A DNA stretch of 54,406 nt. Origin: JAWLDV01 sp046537975. Its GTDB lineage: Bacteria > Desulfobacterota > Desulfobulbia > Desulfobulbales > SURF-16. How positions within the stretch are numbered: position 1 is the first letter of the stretch; the number at the start of each line of letters is the position of its first letter. The notes under the pieces are model-generated. The model was not told the DNA's origin, ran no database searches, and saw only the letters and a list, made by a program, of their open reading frames with translations. Positions 43,095 through 51,563 of this stretch are shown in pieces. A program made the translations under genes and the position numbers. Location of the stretch: assembly GCA_046537975.1 (NCBI GenBank), contig JBKHJR010000008.1, positions 1 through 54,406 of the forward strand, given 5' to 3'.

Positions 43095-43628
43095 ATGGAC
43101 TTAGTTGACCTGATTGCTGAAAAACGCTTCCTGGGGCAGGAATTTCTGACTTGGCTCTGGTATAAAAGCGAAGAAAGAGGGGGAACCATATATGTTCCCG
43201 GCACTGGAGATATCCAGGTCATATTTGAAAAACACATGCTTTTGGAGTATGGAGAGGGAGAAGCCTTTGAAAAGGTGGTCTGCCAAGGTTTTCAGGCTGA
43301 GATGAATGAAGCCCGGACCGGTCTGCAGGTAGGGAAGAAACTGGAACAGGCCCGGATACATATAGTAGTGGAAGACTATGAATGGTTTTTAACCCTGAAA
43401 GGCAGTCTTTTTGAATTCAGAAGCGTGAGACTGCCAAAGACCATGTCCCAGACGGAAGAAAAAAATGATCCGGAAGCCTTAAGCGGCATGCTTTTAGACC
43501 GGATCGGCCTGCTGGAAACCATGGTACAGACGGTTGATGATTTATTCAAGCTGTTCATGGAGGTCCGGCTGAGTCCGGAATGGCCAAATGAGCTGAGCGC
43601 CATCTCTCAATGGATAAATAAAAAATAA
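43095..43628 (+). CDS. Uncharacterised protein linked to the RdgC-like gene
   Basis: This 177-residue soluble protein opens DLIAEKRFLGQEFLTWLWYKSEE, and has an alternating strand-helix pattern up to about residue 115 and a helical C-terminus. No metal or nucleotide motif is visible. It lies between the RdgC-like gene and gatB, 12 bp ahead of gatB, all on the same strand. The FLGxEFLTWLW block is one I associate with small proteins encoded next to RdgC in deltaproteobacteria, but that is recollection, not a search result. A joint role in recombination control is a guess. Confidence 0.6.
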   Translation: MDLVDLIAEKRFLGQEFLTWLWYKSEERGGTIYVPGTGDIQVIFEKHMLLEYGEGEAFEKVVCQGFQAEMNEARTGLQVGKKLEQARIHIVVEDYEWFLTLKGSLFEFRSVRLPKTMSQTEEKNDPEALSGMLLDRIGLLETMVQTVDDLFKLFMEVRLSPEWPNELSAISQWINKK

Positions 43629-43640
43629 AAACAACTAACT

Positions 43641-45074
43641 ATGGAACTAGAGACTGTTATAGGACTGGAAGTTCATGCCCAGATGAAGACGAACAGCAAG
43701 ATATTCTGCGGCTGTTCCACTAACTTCGGCGCCCCTCCCAACACCAATACTTGCCCTGTATGTATGGGGATGCCCGGCGTTCTGCCGGTACTGAACAGGA
43801 GGGTTGTGGAATTCGCCCTGAAAATGGCCCTGGCCACCCACTGCCGGATTAACGAAAACAGTCAGTTCGCCAGAAAAAACTACTTTTATGCCGACCTGCC
43901 CAAAGGATATCAGATCTCCCAGTATGATATGCCCATCGCCGAACATGGATATGTGGAAATTGATGTCGACGGCATAACCAAAAAGATTGGCATAACCCGT
44001 ATTCACATGGAAGAAGATGCCGGCAAACTGATCCATGATGACAGAGAACCGGTGAGCTATGTGGATCTGAACCGGACCGGCGTCCCCTTGATAGAAATAG
44101 TCAGTGAACCGGACATCAGATCCCCTTTCCAGGCTGTAGCCTATCTCAAGAAACTGCACGCCATCCTGCGCTATCTTGACATCTGTTACGGCAACATGCA
44201 GGAAGGCAACTTCCGCTGTGACGCCAACATCTCCCTGCGTCCCGCAGGAACAGAAGAAAAGGGGACCAGGTCCGAGCTGAAAAACATGAATTCCTTCCGC
44301 AACCTCCAGGCCGCCCTGGAACACGAGGAGAGAAGACAGCGGGATATTATCCTGGATGGAGGAGAAGTTGTCCAGGAAACCCTGCTCTGGGATTCGTCCC
44401 AGAATATGACCGTCTCCATGCGCGGCAAAGAGGAAGCCCACGACTACCGCTACTTCCCTGAACCCGATCTGGTGCCTGTAGTAATCGAACAGAGCTGGAC
44501 GGAATATCTCAAAAAGAATCTGCCGGAATTGCCTGATGAAAAGAAGGAACGTTTCATCGCTGAACTAAGCCTGGAGGAAGAGGACGCCGCCATCCTCACC
44601 TCGGAGAGGGAACTGGCCGACTACTTTGAACGGGCCCTGAAAGACTACGGGGACGGCGTAAAACTTGCCAACTGGATAAAAACCGAAATACTGAGGGTCC
44701 TGAAAGGAGAAGACGGAGCAGAGATAACCGATTTTCCGGTGACGCCGGAAAATCTGGCCCATCTCCTTAGCCTGGTGGATAAGGGTACAATCAGCGGCAA
44801 GATCGCCAAGTCCGTCTTTGAGGAAATGATGGACAACGGCCAAGACCCGGAGACTATTATCAAGGAAAAAAATCTGGTCCAGATGAGTGACGAGGACGAA
44901 CTGGGCAAGCTGGTCCAGGAAATTCTGGCGGAAAACCCGGACCAGGTGGAACAGTACAGAGGGGGCAAGACCAAGGTCATGGGCTTTTTTGTGGGCCAGC
45001 TCATGAAAAAGACCCAGGGCAAGGCCAACCCCCAGCTGGCCAACAAGCTGTTCAGCAAAGCCCTTTCAGAGTAG
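43641..45074 (+). CDS. gatB: Aspartyl/glutamyl-tRNA amidotransferase subunit B
   Basis: This 477-residue protein matches GatB in length and motifs. TVIGLEVHAQMKTNSKIFCGC at the start and CPVCMG near residue 40 supply zinc-type cysteines. RKNYFYADLPKGYQISQYD, DLNRTGVPLIEIVSEPD and the GNMQEGNFRCDANIS block follow, with a YqeY-like C-terminal tail domain (about 330-477). GatB is the kinase/tRNA-binding subunit of GatCAB, which converts Glu-tRNA-Gln to Gln-tRNA-Gln (and Asp-tRNA-Asn to Asn-tRNA-Asn). gatA and gatC are not in the window. The tRNA-Glu 1.5 kb away is probably coincidental. Confidence 0.96.
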   Translation: MELETVIGLEVHAQMKTNSKIFCGCSTNFGAPPNTNTCPVCMGMPGVLPVLNRRVVEFALKMALATHCRINENSQFARKNYFYADLPKGYQISQYDMPIAEHGYVEIDVDGITKKIGITRIHMEEDAGKLIHDDREPVSYVDLNRTGVPLIEIVSEPDIRSPFQAVAYLKKLHAILRYLDICYGNMQEGNFRCDANISLRPAGTEEKGTRSELKNMNSFRNLQAALEHEERRQRDIILDGGEVVQETLLWDSSQNMTVSMRGKEEAHDYRYFPEPDLVPVVIEQSWTEYLKKNLPELPDEKKERFIAELSLEEEDAAILTSERELADYFERALKDYGDGVKLANWIKTEILRVLKGEDGAEITDFPVTPENLAHLLSLVDKGTISGKIAKSVFEEMMDNGQDPETIIKEKNLVQMSDEDELGKLVQEILAENPDQVEQYRGGKTKVMGFFVGQLMKKTQGKANPQLANKLFSKALSE

Positions 45075-45195
45075 GAACCATACTTTTACGGATCTGAATT
45101 ACAGATCTTGACATTTTACTGTATTTTTTCCCAAAAGCCTGTATAGTCAAGCGAGGTGCATTTCCCGCTTATCAATTCAACATGGCAGGCTTTAA

Positions 45196-45852
45196 GTGGA
45201 ATACCAGGTTAAATATGAGAGCATCCAAATCGGTGACTTTAATTACCGGATCCGCTCCCTCAAAGACAGGCAACAATACTCAGACCCTCAGGGTGTAGCA
45301 GCGCGGGCCGGCATTTCTTCCGCCACCTGGCCCCTGTTCGGCGTTATTTGGCATTCCTCCTTAGTACTGGCGGAGATCATGCATGAATATAAGATCCAGG
45401 GCCTGAAGATTCTGGAAATCGGCTGCGGCCTGGGACTGGCCAGCTTGGTGGCTCATCGCAGGGGAGCGGATGTCACCGCCAGCGATTATCACCCCATGGC
45501 TTCGCTTTTCTTAACAGAAAACCTCAGCCTCAACAATTTCCCGCCCCTTAATTTTAAAATTGCCGACTGGGCCAAATCCGATCACCTATTAGGTAAATTT
45601 GATTTAATTATCGGCAGTGATCTCTTGTATGAACCTGACCATCCCGGCTTAGTTTCAGCCTTTATTGACAGGAACTCAAATAAGACCGTAAAAGTGATAA
45701 TAATAGATCCAGGACGAAGACTTCAGGGCAAATTCAACAAAAAAATGTCAGCCCTTGGCTACTCATATACCTCCGAAAACGTCAGTAAAAGACTAACCGA
45801 TAATTCAGACTATAAAGGGAAAATCCTGACTTATTCCCGCAAATCAGACTAA
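45196..45852 (+). CDS. METTL21-like class I SAM methyltransferase
   Basis: This 218-residue protein starts at GTG with an AGG 6 nt upstream. After a strand-rich N-terminus it has WPLFGVIWHSSLVLAEIM, then SAM motif ILEIGCGLGLASLVAHRRGA (about 75-94), ASDYHPMA, DWAK and IIGSDLLYEPDH. These fit the METTL21/EEF2KMT group of protein lysine methyltransferases and their bacterial relatives. The target protein is unknown. It is followed at once by a strong terminator and appears monocistronic. Confidence 0.8.
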   Translation: MEYQVKYESIQIGDFNYRIRSLKDRQQYSDPQGVAARAGISSATWPLFGVIWHSSLVLAEIMHEYKIQGLKILEIGCGLGLASLVAHRRGADVTASDYHPMASLFLTENLSLNNFPPLNFKIADWAKSDHLLGKFDLIIGSDLLYEPDHPGLVSAFIDRNSNKTVKVIIIDPGRRLQGKFNKKMSALGYSYTSENVSKRLTDNSDYKGKILTYSRKSD

Positions 45853-45885
45853 AAGATTATGGCCTGGAACCTATCTTGACAGCAC

Positions 45886-45917
45886 AGGCCGGACAGACAC
45901 AATCTGTCCGGCCTTTT
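45886..45917 (+). terminator. Rho-independent terminator
   Basis: AGGCCGGACAGA (45886-45897) pairs perfectly with TCTGTCCGGCCT (45903-45914) around a five-base loop, and a T-run follows. It lies 33 bp past the methyltransferase stop and 8 bp before the stop of the convergent small ORF, so it may serve both strands. Confidence 0.88.
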
Positions 45918-45924
45918 GGTCAGA

Positions 45925-46137
45925 TCATCCCCCTTCTTTGGCTAACTCTATTTCAAAATCAATCATTTTCAGGGCATTTTCCACGGCCTTATCTTCTGTA
46001 TCCCCGCCCATCTGGACGTGTTTGATTTCCTTGCCTTCACTGTCCCGGATAACATAAGAATAATTGGAGCAGAACTTGTCCAAGGGAGTAATCTCAACGG
46101 AATACTGCTTATACTCTACTTTCTTTCCCTGGGGCAT
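45925..46137 (-). CDS. Small uncharacterised protein (70 aa)
   Basis: This 70-residue acidic protein with no signal or membrane segment has an ideal AAGGAGGT ribosome site 9 nt before its ATG, which makes it very likely real. VEYKQYSVEITPLDKFCSNYSY and IRDSEGKEIKHVQMGG suggest a small beta-sheet followed by a C-terminal helix (KAVENALKMIDFEIE). I do not recognise a family. It follows the seven-haem cytochrome gene by 71 bp on the same strand and may belong to its operon. Confidence 0.72.
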   Translation of the reverse strand: MPQGKKVEYKQYSVEITPLDKFCSNYSYVIRDSEGKEIKHVQMGGDTEDKAVENALKMIDFEIELAKEGG

Positions 46138-46208
46138 AATTTACTACCTCCTTGTTGTTTTAGGTTTTGTCATTTAATTCAGTATAAATGATATCTCGGC
46201 TTAAGCAG

Positions 46209-47717
46209 TCATCCCCCCAAACCGTTATGGCACTCACTGCAAAGCATCTGCCGCCAGATACCCCCGATCGGTTCAGGATGGCGGAATTCCAGAGCTTCAT
46301 CCGCCGAAACGGCTTCATAATTTTTCCCCGGAATCCCCTGGGCAACGATCCGGTGGCAAAGATTGCAGTCATGTCTGATAAGCTCACCATCCTCACTTCT
46401 ATGTCGGCCGTCGTGACAGCGGAAACAGCCGGGAAACTCAAGATGTCCTCTGGACAAGGGGTATGCACTCCAACGGGCCTTCATTTCCGGGAAAATGTTT
46501 TTGGAGTAGATCTCCTGCAGTCCGGCTACCGCCTTATCCATCATAGCCTGTTCTTTTTCATAAAGTTCCGGATAATTTTCCCGGTAAAACTTATGAATTC
46601 CTTCTGCCAACCCGTCTTCTGCTGCACTCTGGCCGGGATACTGTTCGGCGCATAAATCCAGGGACACTTTCTTAATCTGCGGGAGTTCAGAAGGGATTTC
46701 ACCGGCACTTAAGGCGGCATTGACAAACCGCCGGGGTGAGGCAAATCTATGAGAAGGGCGATTGTGGCAGTCCACACAGTCCATAGTGCGCATTTCTTTC
46801 TGCTCCGGAGACACCTGGGGCAGATTGTCCTGGTCCCGGTAGATCCGGGTGTCACCTGTGTCAAGATCAATCATTTTCACCCAGTCAATCTGCTGGCGCT
46901 GGTGATCTGCGGCGTGGTATTCGATACGCACATCCGGACTGACATGCCAGTGGGCCCCTTCCTTCAAACCCTTGGCCGGATCCCGGGCAGCAACTTTCAT
47001 TACCAGGCTCAAATCCCAACGCGTATTATTGTCATCCGGCATAAAATAACTGTTTGACCATAGATTGCGGGGATAAAATTTGCGGGGCCAGTGGCAGTGC
47101 TCGCATACCTCCCGGGCCGGACGGAGATTCTCTATCGGAGTAGGAATGGGGCGCGGATAGGTGTCGGCTGCTACCGCAAAGACCTGGCGCAGACCGGAAA
47201 GCTTGGAACGGACATACCAGTCGGCTCCAGGACCAACATGGCATTCCACACACTTTACCCGGGCATGGGGAGATTCCTGGTAGGCGGTATATTCAGGCTT
47301 CATGACAGTATGACAGAGCTTGCCGCAGAAACCGGTGGATTCAGTCAAATGAAAGGCCTGATAACTGCCCAGAGCAGAGGCAAATAACAAAATGGCTGAA
47401 GTAAAGGCAAAGATAAAGAACCCGTGACGGTGGTGGACGTCGTTAAGGTCGATCAGCGGCCAGCGTTTTTCGGTCGCGGTCACTTCAGACCGCTCCCTTC
47501 TGACCTGGCGCCACATGCCTATGGGGATGGCCAGCAGGCCTACCACCATGATTGCCGGTAACAGGATATAAATAACCAGGCCGATATAGGCAGAACGCTG
47601 CCAGAAAAGTACGGTTACGGCGAACAAAAAAACGATCATGAAAAAACTGATCAAAGCTACAGTAGCCCCAATCAGCGAAATCCAGTTCCTGGCGCTATAA
47701 GGCAGTTTAAGTTTCAT
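46209..47717 (-). CDS. Seven-haem NapC/NirT-type membrane cytochrome c (ImcH-like)
   Basis: The ATG at 47717 gives 502 residues beginning MKLKLPYSARNWISLIGA; an upstream TTG would add 17. Three N-terminal membrane helices (about 10-35, 45-70, 105-125) precede a periplasmic domain. Haem sites are CGKLCH (an unusual CX3CH), CVECH, CEHCH, CVDCH, CFRCH, CNLCH and CSECH, seven in all. NapC/NirT proteins oxidise quinol and pass electrons to periplasmic partners. A seven-haem protein with three helices and about 510 residues is the layout of Geobacter ImcH, which serves high-potential acceptors. The gene is divergent from sodN. Orthology to ImcH is inferred from layout only. Confidence 0.83.
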   Translation of the reverse strand: MKLKLPYSARNWISLIGATVALISFFMIVFLFAVTVLFWQRSAYIGLVIYILLPAIMVVGLLAIPIGMWRQVRRERSEVTATEKRWPLIDLNDVHHRHGFFIFAFTSAILLFASALGSYQAFHLTESTGFCGKLCHTVMKPEYTAYQESPHARVKCVECHVGPGADWYVRSKLSGLRQVFAVAADTYPRPIPTPIENLRPAREVCEHCHWPRKFYPRNLWSNSYFMPDDNNTRWDLSLVMKVAARDPAKGLKEGAHWHVSPDVRIEYHAADHQRQQIDWVKMIDLDTGDTRIYRDQDNLPQVSPEQKEMRTMDCVDCHNRPSHRFASPRRFVNAALSAGEIPSELPQIKKVSLDLCAEQYPGQSAAEDGLAEGIHKFYRENYPELYEKEQAMMDKAVAGLQEIYSKNIFPEMKARWSAYPLSRGHLEFPGCFRCHDGRHRSEDGELIRHDCNLCHRIVAQGIPGKNYEAVSADEALEFRHPEPIGGIWRQMLCSECHNGLGG

Positions 47718-47785
47718 TATCCCCCAAGGACCCCTTAAATAAGGCAAAATGTCATTTACAATCGTCAAGCTCTCTCTATATAATT

Positions 47786-47815
47786 ATCTTATATGGGCCA
47801 TAAGATTATTGTCAA
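47786..47815 (-). promoter_or_regulatory. Candidate promoter of the cytochrome gene
   Basis: On the minus strand, a perfect TTGACA (47810-47815), an 18-bp spacer and TAAGAT (47786-47791) lie 68 bp upstream of the cytochrome ATG. The spacer contains a near-palindrome, CTTAT(A)TGG-G-CCATAAG on the plus strand, that could be an operator. Confidence 0.45.
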
Positions 47816-47913
47816 ACGCAAAAACCCCGGCTTAGCTGATGCTGCTGAGCAGAGGCAGCGGATCAGCAACAGATGAAGTCCGGAAATTTGAAAAACTGAC
47901 ATGGAGGTGGAAA

Positions 47914-48363
47914 ATGATGAAGAAACTATGGTTGGCCATTCCGGCGGTAATTATTACCATCTTTGCCTGCAGCAGTTATTCTGAGGCGCACTGCGAAATT
48001 CCCTGCGGCATATACGATGATCAGATGCGTCTGGAGATGATTACCGAGCACATTGCAACTGTAGAGAAATCTGTTAATCAGATAAAGGACTTATCAGATG
48101 ATAAGGATAAAAACCACAACCAGCTGGTGCGCTGGATAGACAATAAAGAACATCACGCTTCCGAGATTCAGCACATCGTCAGTCAGTATTTTCTTACCCA
48201 GCGCATCAAACCGGACGACCAACACTATGAAAAAAAACTCGGAACACTTCACCGAATGCTGGTTTATGCCATGAAATGCAAGCAGAGTCTTGATCCGGCC
48301 AATATTGAAGAACTACGTAAGGCCACCAGGGAATTTAAAAAACTATATATGAGCAAAGAATAA
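47914..48363 (+). CDS. sodN: Nickel superoxide dismutase with export signal
   Basis: This 149-residue protein (ATG at 47914, GGAGG 6 nt upstream) has a typical Sec signal: a basic MMKK, a hydrophobic core, and SEA before residue 26. The mature chain would begin H26-C27-E-I-P-C31-G-I-Y34-D35, the nickel-hook motif HCxxPCGxYD in which the N-terminal His, its amide and two Cys bind nickel. The remaining roughly 115 residues are helical, as in the four-helix Ni-SOD subunit, with HNQLVRWIDNKEHHA and DDQHYEKKLGTLH. The enzyme dismutates superoxide, here in the periplasm. Classical SodN needs the SodX protease to free the histidine. No sodX is nearby, and signal peptidase could do that job here. It is followed by a terminator. 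Confidence 0.92.
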   Translation: MMKKLWLAIPAVIITIFACSSYSEAHCEIPCGIYDDQMRLEMITEHIATVEKSVNQIKDLSDDKDKNHNQLVRWIDNKEHHASEIQHIVSQYFLTQRIKPDDQHYEKKLGTLHRMLVYAMKCKQSLDPANIEELRKATREFKKLYMSKE

Positions 48364-48397
48364 AGCAGACCAGGCAAAATCATGGCCCGTGAGGTTT

Positions 48398-48440
48398 AAA
48401 AATCCCCGGTGGACATCAGGGCCAGCCGGGGATTTCTCTA
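48398..48440 (+). terminator. Terminator after sodN
   Basis: AAATCCCCGG (48400-48409) pairs perfectly with CCGGGGATTT (48426-48435), followed by a short T-rich run. It lies 37 bp after the sodN stop and 12 bp before the next start codon. Confidence 0.75.
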
Positions 48441-48446
48441 CTTAAT

Positions 48447-49625
48447 ATGATCACCTTTCTTCTCCTCTATTTCAGTATATATACCTTGGCCCATTACTAC
48501 CTGCTCCATAAAGGCAGGAAAGCGGGCCTTGCCGTATTCCGGCAGTTCGGCAACCAATGGCGATCATCCCTTCTGCTTGCTGTTATAATACTTTTACTGG
48601 TTGCAGCTCCGATAATTATCCGGGTTATGGAGAGAGCTGGGATAGAAAGGGGATCAGAGATCCTGGCCTATATCAGTTATACCTGGATGGGATTTCTTTT
48701 TTTGTTTATTTCCCTATCAGTTTTTACTGATCTCGTTAGCCTGCCTTCCGCCAATTCAGCCCAAACAAGAGAAAAGTCACACGGATTAAAAAGGGGTAGA
48801 AAAATATTTCTCACTCAGGTACTTCTGGTTCTGGCCATCTATTGCTACGGCTTTTATGAAGCCCGGGCCATCAGGACTAACCACCTGATAATTGAAAGTC
48901 CCCGGATTCCCAAAGCAACCGGAAACTTTCGCCTGGTTCATATATCAGATGTTCATCTGGGTCTTATGGTAGGGAAAAAACGCCTGGCCAGAATCCTGGA
49001 GAAAGTGGGAAAGGCGGATCCTGACCTCCTGGTGTCTACAGGGGATCTGGTGGACAGCCAGACCGACAATCTGGAAGAAGTAAGGCAGATGCTGGCTGAG
49101 GTCAAACCACCTCTGGGCAAACTGGCAGTAACCGGCAACCATGAGTTTTATGCCGGTCTTGATAAGACTCTGGGTTTTACAAGGGCCGCCGGCTTCCAGG
49201 TCCTGCGCAACAGGACCGCAGTCCTGGCCGGTATCAGTTTCACCGGGGTTGACGACCCAACCGCCACAAGTTATGACCAATCTAAAACTCCTGGTGAGGT
49301 TAAAATCCTCAAAGGCCAAGCTCCTGAAAATTTCAGGGTATTGCTCAAACATCGGCCCTCAGTTATTAAGGAAAGCAGGGGTTTTTTTGACCTCCAACTT
49401 TCCGGCCATACCCATAAAGGTCAGATTTTTCCTTTTAACTTAATAACCCGTCTGTTCTATCCCAGGTCAAACGGCCTGACCGGAATAGAAGAAGGCGGAT
49501 TTATTTACCACAGCCGGGGCAGCGGAACCTGGGGACCTCCCATCCGCTTTCTGTCTCCCCCTGAAGTTACAGTTATAGACCTGCAAGCCGGTGAAGAAAA
49601 GGTAATAAAACCGGGTAATAAATGA
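48447..49625 (+). CDS. Membrane-anchored calcineurin-like metallophosphoesterase
   Basis: This 392-residue protein has four hydrophobic N-terminal segments (about residues 1-20, 33-55, 65-90, 118-140) and a C-terminal phosphoesterase domain. The metal motifs are complete: HISDVHLG near residue 163, STGDLVD near 194, TGNHEFY near 230, LLKHRPS near 300 and LSGHTHKGQ near 322. It resembles the YkuE/YaeI-type enzymes, some of which act on UDP-diacylglucosamine-like or other lipid-linked phosphates at the membrane. Substrate unknown. The start lies just past the sodN terminator and has no strong ribosome site, so the start is less certain than the rest. Confidence 0.88.
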   Translation: MITFLLLYFSIYTLAHYYLLHKGRKAGLAVFRQFGNQWRSSLLLAVIILLLVAAPIIIRVMERAGIERGSEILAYISYTWMGFLFLFISLSVFTDLVSLPSANSAQTREKSHGLKRGRKIFLTQVLLVLAIYCYGFYEARAIRTNHLIIESPRIPKATGNFRLVHISDVHLGLMVGKKRLARILEKVGKADPDLLVSTGDLVDSQTDNLEEVRQMLAEVKPPLGKLAVTGNHEFYAGLDKTLGFTRAAGFQVLRNRTAVLAGISFTGVDDPTATSYDQSKTPGEVKILKGQAPENFRVLLKHRPSVIKESRGFFDLQLSGHTHKGQIFPFNLITRLFYPRSNGLTGIEEGGFIYHSRGSGTWGPPIRFLSPPEVTVIDLQAGEEKVIKPGNK

Positions 49626-49709
49626 AAACAAATCTTGGTGTCCGGGTCAAAATCTTTTAGTATCAATACCATACCAAGTTGATTCCGCAGACATTAACCA
49701 AAGGTAAAG

Positions 49710-50969
49710 ATGGAACTGGAAATTTTTAAAAATCTTGTCGAATCCCTGATGATAGGTCTTTTAATTGGTCTGGAAAGAGGGTGGCACACCCGGGAACGGG
49801 ATGAAGGGCTCAGGATAGCCGGTTTGCGGACTTTTGGCCTTATCAGTTTGTTGGGCGGGATCGGTGCCCTGCTCTCGCTGGAGAGCAGCATTATGTTACT
49901 CGGTTTTCTTTTTCTGGGGCTGGCTCTGATAATGACTAAGGCCTACAGCAGGATCAGTGCCAGTATCGAGGACTTCGGGGTTACCAGTATCATTGCCTCC
50001 CTCATTGCTTTCGGCTTGGGGGCAATGCCCTTCTTCGGCTATAGCAAACTGGCTGCGGCGGCTGCGGTTATTACCACACTGCTCCTGGGATTCAAACCCA
50101 CCCTGCATGGCTGGATCAGAAAACTGGACCGCCGGGAACTGCATTCCACCATGCAGCTTTTACTTATTTCAGTGGTGATGCTCCCTGTCCTGCCTGATCA
50201 GGGCTACGGTCCCGGCGAGGTTTTAAACCCCTATCAGATCTGGTGGATGGTAGTGCTGGTAGCGGCTATTTCCTATGCAGGCTACTTTGCCATCAGGATC
50301 GGCGGTGTGGTTTACGGCCCTCTGCTGACCGGATTATTCGGAGGCCTGGTCACCTCCACCGTGGTAACCCTGAATCTATCCAGGCTCTCAAACCGCCATG
50401 CCGGAATGGAAAACTCTCTGGCAGCCGGGATGCTGGCTGCCTGTGCCACGATGTTTCCCCGCATGCTCCTTCTGGCAACGGTACTAAATCCAGGTCTTTT
50501 TAAAGTGCTGCTGCCTCCCCTGGCTGTAATGGCAATAATTACCTTTCTGGCGGCCTTTATTATGTGGCGACTGGCCCAAGTCAAGAAGACAGAACACAAA
50601 ATGGAGCTCAGCAATCCTTTCCAGCTGGGTATGGCTTTAAAGTTCGGGACAATGCTGGCCCTGATCATGATCCTGGCCAGAGTCCTGAGGGATTATGCGG
50701 GGAAAACCGGCATTTATCTCCTGGCAGCGGTCTCGGGCGTCAGCAATGTCGACGCCATAACCCTCTCCCTGGGACAGATGGGCAGTGAAGAGATTATGCC
50801 GTCTGTAGCGGCCCTGGCTTTAATTATTGCCGCCGCTGTCAACAGCTTCTTCAAAGCCGGGATCTCATTGGTGGTAGGAGAAAGAGCCCTGGCCCTCCGG
50901 GTGGGACTACCCCTGACCTTTGCCGCCATAGCCGGGATCGGTCTCACCTGGCGGCTGGCTGTCCATTAA
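49710..50969 (+). CDS. MgtC/SapB-DUF4010 membrane protein
   Basis: This 419-residue polytopic membrane protein has about eleven to twelve helices. The N-terminal third is MgtC-like, with LLIGLERGWHTRERDEGLRI AGLRTFGLI near residues 17-46, including the conserved GLERG and R-T-F-G elements. The C-terminal part matches DUF4010, with SGVSNVDAITLSL near residue 345. MgtC-type proteins influence magnesium homeostasis and interact with ATP synthase in pathogens, but the role of the long DUF4010 form is not established. It stands alone between the phosphoesterase gene and the convergent arfB. Confidence 0.85.
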   Translation: MELEIFKNLVESLMIGLLIGLERGWHTRERDEGLRIAGLRTFGLISLLGGIGALLSLESSIMLLGFLFLGLALIMTKAYSRISASIEDFGVTSIIASLIAFGLGAMPFFGYSKLAAAAAVITTLLLGFKPTLHGWIRKLDRRELHSTMQLLLISVVMLPVLPDQGYGPGEVLNPYQIWWMVVLVAAISYAGYFAIRIGGVVYGPLLTGLFGGLVTSTVVTLNLSRLSNRHAGMENSLAAGMLAACATMFPRMLLLATVLNPGLFKVLLPPLAVMAIITFLAAFIMWRLAQVKKTEHKMELSNPFQLGMALKFGTMLALIMILARVLRDYAGKTGIYLLAAVSGVSNVDAITLSLGQMGSEEIMPSVAALALIIAAAVNSFFKAGISLVVGERALALRVGLPLTFAAIAGIGLTWRLAVH

Positions 50970-51147
50970 ACATCCTTTTACCTAAAAAAATGCCTCTCTT
51001 GTTTTGAGCAAAATATCTGCTCAGTCATCCGGAATAAACGGCATTGACATAACCCCCGGAAAACCGCAAAGGACACGAAGTACAAGAAGATATGGGGGAA
51101 TAAGAGAGGTTGACAGGACAATTTATATACCGACAAAATAATAAGTC

Positions 51148-51558
51148 TTATAACACCTTACCCCGTAATGACTTAAGCTGACTGCGCTTCTTCTTGTTTT
51201 CCAGACGCTTTTTCCTGCCAGCCCGGCTGGGCCTGGTGGCTTTCCGCTTCCGCGGGGTCTGGGAAGCCTTTTTGATCAGCCGGCCAAGTCGTTCCAGAGC
51301 TTCTTCCCTGTTCTTCTCCCGGCTCCGGTGTTGCTGGGCTTTGATTACCACCACCCCTTCTTTGCTTATTCTCTGGTCGGAAAGCTTAAGCAGGCGCTCT
51401 TTATAGACTTCAGGCAAAGAAGATGACGGGATGTCGAAGCGCAGATGGACAGCTGTGGCCACCTTGTCGACATTCTGCCCTCCGGCTCCCTGGGAGCGCA
51501 CGGCAGATAATTCGATTTCACTGTCGGGAATGACCACTTTATTGGAGATGGTGAGCAT
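51148..51558 (-). CDS. arfB: Peptidyl-tRNA hydrolase ArfB (YaeJ), ribosome rescue
   Basis: This 136-residue protein carries the catalytic GGQ motif in RSQGAGGQNVDKVAT (about 21-35) and a long basic C-terminal tail (about 100-136) rich in lysine and arginine. It has no stop-codon recognition domain. That layout defines ArfB, which enters the empty mRNA channel of stalled ribosomes with its tail and hydrolyses the peptidyl-tRNA. Length matches E. coli YaeJ (about 140). It starts 5 bp after the stop of the upstream radical SAM gene, so the two are co-transcribed, although no functional link is evident. Confidence 0.93.
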   Translation of the reverse strand: MLTISNKVVIPDSEIELSAVRSQGAGGQNVDKVATAVHLRFDIPSSSLPEVYKERLLKLSDQRISKEGVVVIKAQQHRSREKNREEALERLGRLIKKASQTPRKRKATRPSRAGRKKRLENKKKRSQLKSLRGKVL

Positions 51559-51563
51559 GGCGC

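Noticed and set aside
45091..45107. Small hairpin GATCTG-AATTA-CAGATC after gatB
   Set aside because: The stem is only 6 bp and the T-run begins more than 10 bp away, so it is too weak to call a terminator.
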